Below, piece after piece: positions 32,641-42,374 of a stretch of 64,000 nt of DNA. Position numbers and translations under genes: made by a program. The notes below the pieces were generated by a model that made no database searches, was not told the origin of the DNA, and saw only the letters and a list, made by a program, of their open reading frames with translations. Source of the DNA: Methyloversatilis universalis EHg5 (GTDB taxonomy: Bacteria; Pseudomonadota; Gammaproteobacteria; Burkholderiales; Rhodocyclaceae). The first letter of the stretch is position 1; the number at the start of each line of letters is the position of its first letter. The stretch is from positions 613,241 through 677,240 of the forward strand of contig NZ_KB900539.1 in the NCBI RefSeq assembly GCF_000378945.1. The letters are read 5' to 3'.

Positions 32641-35265
32641 TCAGGCGGTCGCCAGCAGCTGTTCGAACTCTTCCGCCGGCAGCGGCCGCGCGAACAGATA
32701 GCCCTGGAACAGCGTACAGCCGTTGGCCAGCAGTGCGGCCCGCTGGCCTTCGGTCTCCACGCCCTCGGCGATCACGGTGAGGCCGATTGCGGACGCCAGA
32801 CCGACCACCGCGCGCACGATGGCGACATTGCTTTCGTTGTCCGGCAGATCGCGCACGAAGGTGCGGTCTATCTTCAGTTCGCTGATCGGCAGGTTCTGCA
32901 GATAGCCCAGCGACGAGTAGCCGGTGCCGAAGTCGTCGATCGAGAAGCGCACGCCGTGTTCGCGCAGGCGCTGCATGACCGCGATGGCGCCATCCACGTC
33001 GCCCAGCAGGATGGATTCGGTCAGTTCCAGCACCACCCGCGACGCCGGTGCGCCGGTGCGCTTCAGCGCCTCCAGCACAGATTCGGCGAAACCGTCCTGG
33101 TAGAGCTGGGCGGCACTGATGTTGATGGACACCGACAGGTGGGTGGTGGCGGGTTCGCGCGCCCACGCGGAAAGGCGCTCCAGCGCGGCGTCCATCACCA
33201 CGCGTCCGAGCTGGGGCATCAGTCCGGCACGTTCGGCCACCGGTACGAACTGGGCCGGCGGCACGAAGCCGCGGGTGGCATGGCGCCAGCGCACCAGCGC
33301 TTCGGCCGACACGATGCCCTGGCCTTCGCGCACCTGCGGCTGGTAGAACACGACGAATTCGCCGCGCCCCAGACCGAGGCGGATTTCGTCTTCCAGCCGC
33401 AGCCGCGCGGTCACCGTTTCCTGCATGACCGGATCGAAGAACTGCAGCCGGTTCTTGCCCAGCTGCTTGGATTCGTACATCGACAGATCGGCCCGGCGCA
33501 GCATTTCGTCGATGCTGTGCGTGGTGCCGGCGAACATGGCGATGCCGATGCTGGCGCTGATCTGGCGGGTCTGGCCGTCCAGCACATAGGGCCGGTTCAG
33601 CGCGGCCAGCATGGCTTCGGCCACCCGCTCGGCCTGCTGTGCGGCGTCGATCGACTGGTCCGGAAGGTCGGCCAGCAGCACCACGAATTCGTCGCCGCCG
33701 AAGCGGGCCACGGTGTCGGTTTCACGCACGATGTCGCGCAGCCGCGCACCGGCCTTCTGCAGCAGCAGGTCACCGTTGTGGTGACCGAGCAGATCATTCA
33801 CGTTCTTGAAATCGTCGAGATCGATGAACATCAGCGCGCCGTGGCGGCCATTGCGCCCGCTCGCCGCCATGGTCTGGCCCAGGCGGTCCGACAGCAGACG
33901 GCGGTTGGGCAGGCCGGTCAGCGCGTCGTAGAAGGCCAGCCGGCGGATTTCGTCTTCGGCTGCCTTGCTGAAGGTGATGTCCATGAAGGCGGCGACGTAA
34001 TGGGTGACCAGGCCCTGGCTGTTGCGCACCGCGCTGACCGACAGCCGCTCCGGGAACACCTCGCCGTTGCGGCGCCGGTTCCAGATTTCGCCCTCCCATG
34101 CGCCGTCTGCGTGCAACCGGGTCCACATCGCACGGTAGAAAGCGCTGTCGTGGCGACCGGAGGACAGCAGGCTGGTGCGCTTGCCTATCGCCTCTTCCGC
34201 GCTGAAGCCGGTGATGGCGGTGAAGGCCTTGTTCACCCGCAGGATGACGCTGTAGGCGTCGGTGATCATCATGCCCTGCTGCGATTCGAAGGCGATGGCG
34301 GCGATGCGCTGTTCCTCCTCCAGCCGCACCCGGTCGGTGATGTCCCGGGTGAGCAGCACGACCGCACGGCGACCGTCGAAAGTGATGTCGAGCGCGCGTG
34401 CGCGCGCTTCGAACACCCGCATCCCGGACAGCGTGTCCAGCGAATACTCGAGCACTTCGGTGGTGTCGGACTTCAGCGTGCGGTCGATGTAGCGCTGGAA
34501 CAGCGCGGTCTTGTCCGGCGGCAGCACCGCGGACATGAGCTGGCCGTCCAGCCGGTCGATGCCGGCGGCGAGCAGCGAACTGTCCGGAGCGCGAATCTTG
34601 CGGTAGCGGCCGTCCTCGTCGATCACCATGAGCACGTCCGGGATCGCTTCGGTGATCGCCCGCATGCGCGCCTCGCTGGCCACCAGCGCGTCTTCGGTCG
34701 CCCGGCGGCGTTCCAGGTCGAGCAGCAGCATGCCCAGCAGCGCGGCGGCCGGCGCCAGCGTGAGCAGGTAGGGCAGGGCCAGTTCGTCCAGCACCCGCTG
34801 CGACAGCGCGGACGGGAAGGTCATGAACAGCATCAGCGCGGCCAGATGCACGACCGCGCCCAGACAGAGGAAGGCGAAAAACCCCTCGCGTACCCGGTTG
34901 CTGCGTATCAGCAGGCGCAATGCCAGACCGCACAGCAGCGACAGCGCGATCACGCTGACCCCGACCGCGGCGCCGGTGCCGCCCAGGCTGAGCCGGTAGC
35001 CGGCGGCGATCAGGCCCGCGATGCCGGCCGTCAGCGGACCGCCGAACAGCGCCCCCATCGACAGTACGGCCGAGCGGCCGTCGAAGATGAGGCCGGGCGC
35101 CAGCGTGATCGGCATCATCATGCCCACCACGCAGATGCCCCCGTAGATCAGCCCTTCGCCGATCTGCCGCGCCAGCACGCGGTGGCGCCAGAAGCGGGCA
35201 TTCAGTCCTACCAGCAGACTGAGTGCCAGCAGCAGTGCGGTGGCCTTGATGAGGTCGAGTGCCAT
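32641..35265 (-). CDS. 5TM-PAS-PAS-GGDEF-EAL cyclic-di-GMP enzyme
   Basis: An 874-residue protein. The N-terminal five or six helices (residues 5-185) match the LytS-type 5TM receptor region (VGMMMPITLAPGLIFDGRS, ALFGGPLTAGIAGLIAAGYR). Two PAS domains follow at about 200-445. GGDEF is intact (RFGGDEFVVLL near residue 524; DLDDFKNVND), as is EAL (AEALVRWRHATRG near 655; DDFGTGYSSLGYL). The 5TM sensor suggests a small-molecule or envelope signal. It lies 69 bp downstream of another GGDEF/EAL gene on the same strand. Confidence 0.93.
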   Translation of the reverse strand: MALDLIKATALLLALSLLVGLNARFWRHRVLARQIGEGLIYGGICVVGMMMPITLAPGLIFDGRSAVLSMGALFGGPLTAGIAGLIAAGYRLSLGGTGAAVGVSVIALSLLCGLALRLLIRSNRVREGFFAFLCLGAVVHLAALMLFMTFPSALSQRVLDELALPYLLTLAPAAALLGMLLLDLERRRATEDALVASEARMRAITEAIPDVLMVIDEDGRYRKIRAPDSSLLAAGIDRLDGQLMSAVLPPDKTALFQRYIDRTLKSDTTEVLEYSLDTLSGMRVFEARARALDITFDGRRAVVLLTRDITDRVRLEEEQRIAAIAFESQQGMMITDAYSVILRVNKAFTAITGFSAEEAIGKRTSLLSSGRHDSAFYRAMWTRLHADGAWEGEIWNRRRNGEVFPERLSVSAVRNSQGLVTHYVAAFMDITFSKAAEDEIRRLAFYDALTGLPNRRLLSDRLGQTMAASGRNGRHGALMFIDLDDFKNVNDLLGHHNGDLLLQKAGARLRDIVRETDTVARFGGDEFVVLLADLPDQSIDAAQQAERVAEAMLAALNRPYVLDGQTRQISASIGIAMFAGTTHSIDEMLRRADLSMYESKQLGKNRLQFFDPVMQETVTARLRLEDEIRLGLGRGEFVVFYQPQVREGQGIVSAEALVRWRHATRGFVPPAQFVPVAERAGLMPQLGRVVMDAALERLSAWAREPATTHLSVSINISAAQLYQDGFAESVLEALKRTGAPASRVVLELTESILLGDVDGAIAVMQRLREHGVRFSIDDFGTGYSSLGYLQNLPISELKIDRTFVRDLPDNESNVAIVRAVVGLASAIGLTVIAEGVETEGQRAALLANGCTLFQGYLFARPLPAEEFEQLLATA

Positions 35266-35334
35266 GGTCGTTTCGGTTGCTGCGTTCTTTTCCGCCTCTG
35301 CCGCCGGCGGGTGGTTCGGGTTCAGGAACCCCTT

Positions 35335-38331
35335 TCAGCCATTCTCGCGCAACCAGACCTCGAAGTGTTCTGCCGGCAGCGGGCGCGAGAACAGATAGCC
35401 CTGTGCGTAGTCGCAGCCGGCCTCGCGCAGCAGCGCGAGCTGTTCGTGGGTTTCCACGCCTTCGGCCACCACCTGCATGCCCAGCTTGTGCGCCATCACG
35501 ATCATGGCTTCGCACAGCGCCCGCTCGCTGGAGTGCGGTGCCAGCCCGCGCACGAAGGACTGGTCGATCTTCAGGTAGTCGATGTCGAACTTCTTCAGGT
35601 AGGACAGCGAGGAGTAGCCGGTGCCGAAATCGTCCAGCGACACCTGCACGCCGGCGTCGCGCAGCGCGTACAGTCGCTGCAGCGTGTGCTCGTCGGCTTC
35701 GATCAGCATGCCTTCGGTCATTTCCACTGCGATCAGGCTGCCCGGCACGTCGTATTCGGCCAGCAGTTCCACCACCGACGGATAGCCGGGCTTGCGGTTG
35801 CGCAGGTGCACCGGCGACTTGTTCAGGCTGATCTGCACGGTGTCGCCGAAGCGGGTTTTGAGATCGCGTGCGAACTCGATGCCGGTGCGCATCACCCAGT
35901 CGCCGATAGGCAGGATGAGGCCGGTTTCTTCGGCGATCGGAATGAAGTCGGCCGGCGACACATAGCCGCGTTCCGGGTGCTGCCAGCGTATCAGCGCTTC
36001 CGCCTTGCGCACGCTGCCGGACGGGATGTGCACGATGGGCTGGTACACGAGGCTGAACTGATGCCGCTCGATCGCGGCGTGCATGTCCGCGACCAGACGC
36101 ATGCGCCGCTCCGCGTCGTCCTGCAGCGAGCGGGTGAAATAGCTCACCCGGTTGCGGCCGGCGCGCTTGGCTTCGTACATCGCCTGGTCGGCATGCATCA
36201 TCAGGTCGTCCACGCTGTCCGATTCGCCCGGGTACAGCGTGATGCCGATCGAGGCCGACACATAGGCCAGCTGCTGGTCGAGCTGGAAGGGCTGGTGCAG
36301 CCGGTCGAGTATTTTCGCGGCGATGGCCTCGATCACTTCAGGCTGTTCGATCGCGCCCAGCAGCACGGTGAACTCGTCGCCGCCGAAGCGGGCCACCACG
36401 TCGGTTTCGCGCAGACAGCCGCTGATGCGCTGTGCCGCCTGCTTGAGCAGCCGGTCGCCCAGCGCGTGACCCAGCGTGTCGTTCACTTCCTTGAAGCGGT
36501 CGAGGTCGATGAACAGCAGCGCCAGCGACCAGTTGTGGCGCTGGCACAGCTTCATTTCCTGGTCCAGCCTGTGCATCAGCATGTGGCGGTTGGGCAGGCC
36601 GGTCAGTGCGTCGTAATTGGCCTGACGCCAGATCATCTGTTCGTTGATCTTCTTTTCGCTGATGTCGCGCACGATGCCCAGCACCGCCGGATCGCCTTCG
36701 TGCACGAAGCGCGAGGCGATCAGTTCTATCCATACTGGCCGCTGGCCACTCTTGTGCATGAACTGCACCTCGTAGCGGCGCAGCGGTTCGGGGCCGGAGC
36801 TGATCCGCAGCCGGAAGCGCTCGCACCACAGTTCGAGGAAGTCCGGATGCACCACGTCGGTAAAGTGCAGGCCGATGAATTCTTCGCGGGAGTAGCCGAG
36901 GATGCGCGGCAGCGCAGTATTGGCGAACACGAAGCGGAAGTCCTGCGCGACGAAGACGCCGTCGGCCATGGCGTCGAGCAGGGCGCGCTGGGTGTGCTCG
37001 GAATGTTCCAGTTCGCTCAGCACGCGCCGCCGCTCGGACATGTCGGTATGCGTGCCCACCATGCGCAGCGGCTGGCCGTCGGCGTCGCGTTCCACCACCT
37101 TGCCGCGGTCCAGTATCCACAGATAGTCACCGCTGCGGCAGCGCATGCGGTGCTCGTTGGCGTAGTGGTCGGTGTGGCCGGCGAGATGCGCCTGCACATC
37201 GGCCATCACCCGGGTCTTGTCGTCCGGGTGTACCCGGTCGGCCCAGTCCTCCAGCGTCGCGCCGATCTCGTCTTCAGCGTAGCCCAGCATGCTCTTCCAG
37301 CGCGGGCTGAAGAACACGGTGCTGTTCGCCAGGTCCCAGTCCCACACGCCGTCACCGGCGCCGTCGAGCGCGAATTTCAGACGCAGCCGGCTTTCCGCCA
37401 GTGCGGCTTCGGCCTGCTTGTGCGCGCTCAGGTCGCGCCAGGTGGTGATGAACACCTCGCGACCGTCCATCACCACGGCGGTCAGCAGCACCTCGATCGA
37501 GCGCTCGGGGCTGTAGGGGCTGCAGATCACCCATTCGAAGCGGTGGCTGCCGTCGCGCCGTGCGATGGCCATCATTTCGATGGCCTTTTCCGCTGACGAC
37601 CGGCCGCCCGGCTGCAGTGCGGGCGAAATGTCGGCCGGCCGCAGCGCGATCACCTGTGCCCGGCCCGGGTAGTTCAGCATGCGCAGCGCGGCCGGGTTCC
37701 AGTCGGTGAATACGCCGGATTCGACATCCAGCAGCAGCATCGGATCGGCGATCTTTTCGAACAGCACGCGGAAACGCCGGTCGGCGTCAGCCAGCGTGCG
37801 CACCCGGTTCAGTGCGTGGCGGAACTCGATCTGGTCGCACGCCAGTTCGGCGAATGCGCGCAACCGTGCGCGGCCGGTGTCGTCGAGGTGGCGGGGTCTG
37901 AAGTCGAGCACGCACAGCACGCCGACCGCGTGCCCTTCGCCCACCCGCAGCGGTACGCCGGCGTAGTAGCGGATGCCGGGCGCACCGGTGACCAGCGGAT
38001 CGTGCCGCGTGACCGGATGTTCCAGCGTGTCCGGCACCTCATACACGCTGTCCTGCCGGATGGCCGACCCGCAGAAGCCCTCGCAGCGCGGAATTTCGTT
38101 CACCTCCAGTCCGTGGGCCGACTTGAACCAGATGCGGTCGCGGTCCACCAGGCTGATCAGCGCCACCGGCATGTCCAGCGCCGAAGCAGCCAGCGTGGTG
38201 ATGCGGTCGTAGTGGGTCTCGCGCACGGTGTCCAGTATCTGGTACACACGCAGTGCTTCCAGCCGTCGTGCCTCGGTGTGCGAGTCGTCGGCCGGCGCGC
38301 TGCCGAAACCGGCTTGATCGGAGGAGTTCAT
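35335..38331 (-). CDS. GAF-PAS-PAS-PAS-GGDEF-EAL cyclic-di-GMP enzyme (cytosolic)
   Basis: A 998-residue soluble protein without membrane helices. A GAF domain occupies about residues 25-175 (RLEALRVYQILDTVRETHYDR, PRCEGFCGSAIRQ). Three PAS/PAC regions follow up to about 555. Then come an intact GGDEF (RFGGDEFTVLL near 648; DLDRFKEVNDTLGH) and an EAL domain (AEALIRWQHPERG near 778; DDFGTGYSSLSYL). The start at ATG 38331 gives a natural N-terminus but has a weak ribosome site. The next gene downstream is the 5TM paralogue, so the two are likely co-transcribed. Confidence 0.92.
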   Translation of the reverse strand: MNSSDQAGFGSAPADDSHTEARRLEALRVYQILDTVRETHYDRITTLAASALDMPVALISLVDRDRIWFKSAHGLEVNEIPRCEGFCGSAIRQDSVYEVPDTLEHPVTRHDPLVTGAPGIRYYAGVPLRVGEGHAVGVLCVLDFRPRHLDDTGRARLRAFAELACDQIEFRHALNRVRTLADADRRFRVLFEKIADPMLLLDVESGVFTDWNPAALRMLNYPGRAQVIALRPADISPALQPGGRSSAEKAIEMMAIARRDGSHRFEWVICSPYSPERSIEVLLTAVVMDGREVFITTWRDLSAHKQAEAALAESRLRLKFALDGAGDGVWDWDLANSTVFFSPRWKSMLGYAEDEIGATLEDWADRVHPDDKTRVMADVQAHLAGHTDHYANEHRMRCRSGDYLWILDRGKVVERDADGQPLRMVGTHTDMSERRRVLSELEHSEHTQRALLDAMADGVFVAQDFRFVFANTALPRILGYSREEFIGLHFTDVVHPDFLELWCERFRLRISSGPEPLRRYEVQFMHKSGQRPVWIELIASRFVHEGDPAVLGIVRDISEKKINEQMIWRQANYDALTGLPNRHMLMHRLDQEMKLCQRHNWSLALLFIDLDRFKEVNDTLGHALGDRLLKQAAQRISGCLRETDVVARFGGDEFTVLLGAIEQPEVIEAIAAKILDRLHQPFQLDQQLAYVSASIGITLYPGESDSVDDLMMHADQAMYEAKRAGRNRVSYFTRSLQDDAERRMRLVADMHAAIERHQFSLVYQPIVHIPSGSVRKAEALIRWQHPERGYVSPADFIPIAEETGLILPIGDWVMRTGIEFARDLKTRFGDTVQISLNKSPVHLRNRKPGYPSVVELLAEYDVPGSLIAVEMTEGMLIEADEHTLQRLYALRDAGVQVSLDDFGTGYSSLSYLKKFDIDYLKIDQSFVRGLAPHSSERALCEAMIVMAHKLGMQVVAEGVETHEQLALLREAGCDYAQGYLFSRPLPAEHFEVWLRENG

Positions 38332-38479
38332 GATGAGGTTCTGCCGTGTCGCGTGTGGGATGGTGTCCCGCATCCGGTGGGCCGGATGCATGATGTCCGC
38401 CAATCCGGATTAACGGTCGGCGCGCTCCGGACTTGAAATTCATCCCCTTGTTTTCAAAGTTGTTTGAACCCTCTTGCCC

Positions 38480-39337
38480 ATGAACCTTCCTGACCTTGAC
38501 CGGACGCCGTTTGCGCTGGTCACCTGCGCTGAAATGCCCAAGCCGGACAGCGACGGCGCACTGCTGATGGCCGCGCTCGGCGAGCCGGTCGAACTGCTGT
38601 CCTGGGACGCCGATGTCGACTGGTCGCGCTTCGGCCGGGTGGTGCTGCGCTCGCCCTGGGACTACCACACCCGTCTGCCCGAATTTCTGGCCTGGGCACG
38701 CCGGGTGGCGGCCTGCAGCCGGCTGCTCAACCCGCTGCCGGTGATCGAGTGGAACAGCCACAAGCGCTATCTGTTCGACCTGCAGCGTCAGGGCGTGGCC
38801 ATCGTGCCCACCCGTTTCATCGAACAGGGTGAGCTGGCACCGGAGGCGGCGCTGGCTGCGTTCGGCGGGGCCGAAGTGGTGGTGAAGCCGGCGGTGTCCA
38901 TCGGTGCCTTCGGTGCGCTGCGCGGTGCAGCCGACAGTGCTGCGGTGGCAGACCACCTGCGGGCGCTGGCCGGCGAAGGCGACGTGCTGCTGCAGCCCTT
39001 TCTGCCCGCCATCGCCGACGGCGAGGTGTCGCTGATCTACTTTGGCGGGCAGTTTTCGCACGCGGTGCGCAAGGTGCCGCAGGCTGGCGATTTCCGCTGC
39101 CAGGATCTGTACGGCGGCGTCGCGCTGCCGCATCAGCCGGACGACGACGAGCGCGCGCTGGCCGGGGCGGCGCTGGCCGCCGCCCCGGCGGGCGGGGTCT
39201 ATGCGCGGGTGGACATGCTCAGGCTGGACGGCCGGCCGGTGCTGATCGAACTGGAACTGATCGAGCCCTCGCTCTTCCTCGACACCGCGCCGGGCAGCGC
39301 CGAGCGGCTGGCGGCCGCACTGCGCGCCGCACCCTGA
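38480..39337 (+). CDS. ATP-grasp domain protein (RimK/glutathione-synthetase-like)
   Basis: A 285-residue protein. The central part has ATP-grasp features: VVVKPAVSIGAFGALR (nucleotide loop), LLQPFLPAIADGEVSLIYFGG near residue 180, ARVDMLRLDGRPVLIELELIEPS near residue 245 (metal ligands D and E). An N-terminal RSPWDYHTR segment is typical of a poorly characterised ATP-grasp group. Such enzymes form amide or peptide bonds from carboxyl phosphates. The substrate is unknown and no partner gene is adjacent. Confidence 0.85.
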   Translation: MNLPDLDRTPFALVTCAEMPKPDSDGALLMAALGEPVELLSWDADVDWSRFGRVVLRSPWDYHTRLPEFLAWARRVAACSRLLNPLPVIEWNSHKRYLFDLQRQGVAIVPTRFIEQGELAPEAALAAFGGAEVVVKPAVSIGAFGALRGAADSAAVADHLRALAGEGDVLLQPFLPAIADGEVSLIYFGGQFSHAVRKVPQAGDFRCQDLYGGVALPHQPDDDERALAGAALAAAPAGGVYARVDMLRLDGRPVLIELELIEPSLFLDTAPGSAERLAAALRAAP

Positions 39338-39407
39338 GCCGCAGCCGGGCTTGCACCGCGGGCGCAGGCCGCTTACCCTGCGCGCCCCCGCTGCATCCCC
39401 CCGCACG

Positions 39408-40661
39408 ATGAACACCTCCGCCTGCGGTATCGACTTCGGTACGTCCAATTCCACCGTCGCCATCCTCGACGACGGGCCGGCACGCCTGCTGCCGCTGGAA
39501 GACGGCAAGCCCACGCTGCCGTCGGCGGTGTTCTTCAATCTGGACGAAGACTCGATGGCGGTCGGCCGCGCCGCGCTGGCCGAATACCTGGAAGGCTACG
39601 AAGGCCGGCTGATGCGCTCGATGAAAAGCCTGCTCGGCAGCGGCCTGATGGACGCCGGCACCGATGTCGGCGGCCGTCACCTGGCTTTCCGCGACCTGAT
39701 CGGCGGTTTCATCGGCGAGGTGAAGAAGCGCGCCGAGGCGGCCGCGCGCACGCGCTTCGACCAGGTCGTGGTCGGCCGGCCGGTGCGCTTCGTCGACGAC
39801 GACGCCGAAGCCGACCGGCTGGCCGAAGACACGCTGGCCGACATCGTGCGCCGGGCCGGCTTCCGCGACGTGAGCTTCCAGTTCGAGCCGATCGCCGCCG
39901 CGCACGCCTATGAACAGACGGTGCAGCGCGAATCGCTGGTGCTGGTGGTGGACATCGGCGGCGGTACTTCGGACTTTTCACTGGTTCGGCTGTCGCCCGA
40001 CCGCCGCACGCAGGCCGACCGCTCGGCCGATCTGCTGGGCAATACCGGCGTGCATATCGGCGGCACCGATTTCGACAAGCGGCTGTCGCTGGCCTGCGTC
40101 ATGCCCGAACTGGGCATGGGCGGCCTGCTGACCAAGGGCGCGGTGCTGCCCAACAGCACCTATTTCCATCTCGCCACCTGGCACACCATCCATCTCGCCT
40201 ACCGGCGCGACGTGCTGCCCGGCCTGCAGGACATGGCGCGCGACGTGGTCGACGGCCGCCGCTTCGAGCGCCTGCTGCGGGTGCTGCGCGAGCGCAGCGG
40301 CCACCACCTCGCCATCCGCTCCGAAGCGGCCAAGATCGCACTGTCGGACGCACCCACGGTCGATCTCGATCTGGACGTGGCCGAAGCCGGCCTGCACGTG
40401 CCGGTGAGCCGCGCCGCCTTCGAGGACGCGATCGCCGCCGAAATCGCCCGGGTCGGCGACGCCGCGCTCGACTGCGTGGCCCAGGCCGGGCTTGCGCCGT
40501 CCGCGGTCGATACGCTGTTCTTCACCGGCGGCTCCAGCGGCGTGCCGGCGCTGCGCCGCGCGCTGGCCGCGCGCTTCCCGGATGCGACGCCGGTCGAAGG
40601 CGATCTGTACGGCAGCGTCGGCTGCGGTCTGGCGGTGGTGGCGCGGCAGCGTTATGGCTGA
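39408..40661 (+). CDS. yegD: Hsp70-family (YegD-like) protein
   Basis: A 417-residue actin/Hsp70-fold ATPase. Phosphate-1 motif is GIDFGTSNSTVA at residues 7-18, phosphate-2 is VVDIGGGTSDFSL near residue 182, and adenosine motif is FFTGGSSGVPALRRAL near residue 370. It ends after the ATPase domain and lacks the substrate-binding domain of DnaK, as YegD does. ATG 39408 directly precedes the ATPase core. The role is probably chaperone-like but is undefined. Confidence 0.88.
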   Translation: MNTSACGIDFGTSNSTVAILDDGPARLLPLEDGKPTLPSAVFFNLDEDSMAVGRAALAEYLEGYEGRLMRSMKSLLGSGLMDAGTDVGGRHLAFRDLIGGFIGEVKKRAEAAARTRFDQVVVGRPVRFVDDDAEADRLAEDTLADIVRRAGFRDVSFQFEPIAAAHAYEQTVQRESLVLVVDIGGGTSDFSLVRLSPDRRTQADRSADLLGNTGVHIGGTDFDKRLSLACVMPELGMGGLLTKGAVLPNSTYFHLATWHTIHLAYRRDVLPGLQDMARDVVDGRRFERLLRVLRERSGHHLAIRSEAAKIALSDAPTVDLDLDVAEAGLHVPVSRAAFEDAIAAEIARVGDAALDCVAQAGLAPSAVDTLFFTGGSSGVPALRRALAARFPDATPVEGDLYGSVGCGLAVVARQRYG

Positions 40662-40682
40662 ACGCCCGGGCGTACCCGCCGG

Positions 40683-42059
40683 TCAGGCGGTTGCCGCCGC
40701 CAGCATGTCGTCGATCCGCACGAACTTCTCCGCCGGCTTGCCATCCCGTCGCCCGCGTTCGATCTCGGCGCGCTCGATCACCTTCCAGCCGGTGAAATCG
40801 ACCACCCGCTGTCCGCCGGCCGCCAGCAGTGCGCACAGCCCGGCGCGGCCGGCTTTCACCGCGTCCAGCGCCGCCACGTCGGCCAGCAGAGTGGCCACCG
40901 TGTCCACGCTGTCGGCGCGGTTGGTGCCGATCACACCGCTCGGGCCGCGCTTGATCCAGCCGGTGGCGTACCAGCCGCACAGAACCTTGCCTGCGGTGTC
41001 GACCAGGCGACCGTCGCGGTGCGGCAGCGCGCCACGCACCAGATCGAAGGGCAGGCCGGGCAAGGGCGTGCCGCGGTAGCCGACGCTGCGCAGCACCAGC
41101 CCGGCCGGCAGGCTCAGCCGCTCGCCGGTCGGTGTGGCCGATTGCGCGCCGGCGTCACCCGACAGCGCCTGCGCTTCCAGTTCGATCCGTTCTACACGCG
41201 GCTCGCCGCTCAGCGCCACCGGCGCGCGGTGGAAATGCAGGTGCAGCGGGCGTCGCCCGTCGTCGGCCGGCGACTGCGCGAAGCCGCGCAGGATGTCCAG
41301 ATTGCGCGCTGCGTGGACGAAGCCGGGCAGCGTCAGTTCGGTCTGGCTGGCGACATTCAGCTGCAGCGCGTCCGGCGTTACGCGAGGCTGCCAGCCGGGC
41401 AGGGCGCCCAGTTCGCGCAGCTCTTTCGGCGTGAATTTCGCTTGCACCGGGCCGCGCCGGCCGACCAGATGGATTTCGCGGACGCGCGAGCGCGCCAGCG
41501 CGTCGAGTGCGTGCGCCGCGATGTCGGTGCGGCGCAGCGCGTCGATCGGCGACGCGAGGATGCGGCACACGTCGATCGCCACATTGCCCTGGCCGATCAC
41601 CACGGCGACCTCCTGATCGAGATCGAATTCGAGATCGGCGCATTCCGGCCGGCCGTTGTACCAGCCGACGAAATCGCCGGCCGCGTGCACGCCGGGCAGA
41701 TGCTCGCCGGCGATGCCGAGCCGGCGGTCGCCGGCCGCGCCGGTGGCGACGACGACCGCGTGGTAGAGCGCACCCAGCTGCTGCACCGACAGATCGTGCC
41801 CGACTTCGACATTGCCGAAGAAGCGCAGCCGCGGGTCTTCGGCGATGCGTGCGAACACCGCGGTGACCGACTTCAGTTTCGCGTGGTCGGGCGCGACGCC
41901 GAAGCGCACCAGACCGTAGGGCACGGGCAGACGTTCGATCAGATCGATTTCCACCTGCAGGCCGCTTTCCAGCAGGGCTTCGGCGGCGTAGAAGCCGCCG
42001 GGCCCGCTGCCGACGATGGCCACGCGCAGCGGGTGGCTTTCAGTTCCGGGAATCGCCAT
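40683..42059 (-). CDS. FprA-type ferredoxin/adrenodoxin-like NADP reductase
   Basis: A 458-residue flavoprotein. The FAD loop is VAIVGSGPGGFYAAEALL near residue 13, followed by PYGLVRFGVAPDH. The NADP part has VVIGQGNVAIDVCRIL near residue 153 and the C-terminal family segment ATGWIKRGPSGVIGTNR. It moves electrons between NADPH and ferredoxin. The ferredoxin and a molybdopterin oxidoreductase are encoded immediately upstream on the same strand (6-bp gap), so it likely completes that chain. Confidence 0.92.
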   Translation of the reverse strand: MAIPGTESHPLRVAIVGSGPGGFYAAEALLESGLQVEIDLIERLPVPYGLVRFGVAPDHAKLKSVTAVFARIAEDPRLRFFGNVEVGHDLSVQQLGALYHAVVVATGAAGDRRLGIAGEHLPGVHAAGDFVGWYNGRPECADLEFDLDQEVAVVIGQGNVAIDVCRILASPIDALRRTDIAAHALDALARSRVREIHLVGRRGPVQAKFTPKELRELGALPGWQPRVTPDALQLNVASQTELTLPGFVHAARNLDILRGFAQSPADDGRRPLHLHFHRAPVALSGEPRVERIELEAQALSGDAGAQSATPTGERLSLPAGLVLRSVGYRGTPLPGLPFDLVRGALPHRDGRLVDTAGKVLCGWYATGWIKRGPSGVIGTNRADSVDTVATLLADVAALDAVKAGRAGLCALLAAGGQRVVDFTGWKVIERAEIERGRRDGKPAEKFVRIDDMLAAATA

Positions 42060-42065
42060 CGCGCG

Positions 42066-42371
42066 TCACCGCCCCAGCTGCCGCCGCCGCGCCTCGGCGC
42101 TGTCGAGCGGTGCCAGACGCGCGCGGATGACCGGATAGCGCTGCGCCGCCTCGGCGTTGATGCGCATCCAGTGCTGCTGGTCGTCCGGCAGATCGAATTC
42201 CTCGACGATGGCGCCGACCGGGCAGGCCGGTATGCAGGCGCTGCAGTCTATGCACACCTCCGGGTTGATGTAGACCCGCACCTCGTTCACATGGAAGCAG
42301 GCCACCGGGCAGCTTGCCACGCAGTCGGTGTAGCGGCAGCCGCGGCAGTTATCAGTCACGACATGGGTCAT
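42066..42371 (-). CDS. 7Fe/8Fe ferredoxin (FdxA-like)
   Basis: A 101-residue ferredoxin with two cluster motifs: CRGCRYTDCVASCP (first set, 3Fe or 4Fe) and CIDCSACIPACP (4Fe-4S). The opening MTHVVTDNCRGC and the length match the FdxA family. It sits three bases from the molybdopterin oxidoreductase gene and six from the FprA gene, so it is the natural electron carrier between them. Confidence 0.92.
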   Translation of the reverse strand: MTHVVTDNCRGCRYTDCVASCPVACFHVNEVRVYINPEVCIDCSACIPACPVGAIVEEFDLPDDQQHWMRINAEAAQRYPVIRARLAPLDSAEARRRQLGR

Positions 42372-42374
42372 CGC

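Noticed and set aside
32632-37596. Very long open frame (over 1600 codons) on the + strand antisense to the GGDEF-EAL genes
   Set aside because: Its translation is His/Gln/Arg-rich with no domain; it is the GC-driven antisense shadow of two well-supported genes.
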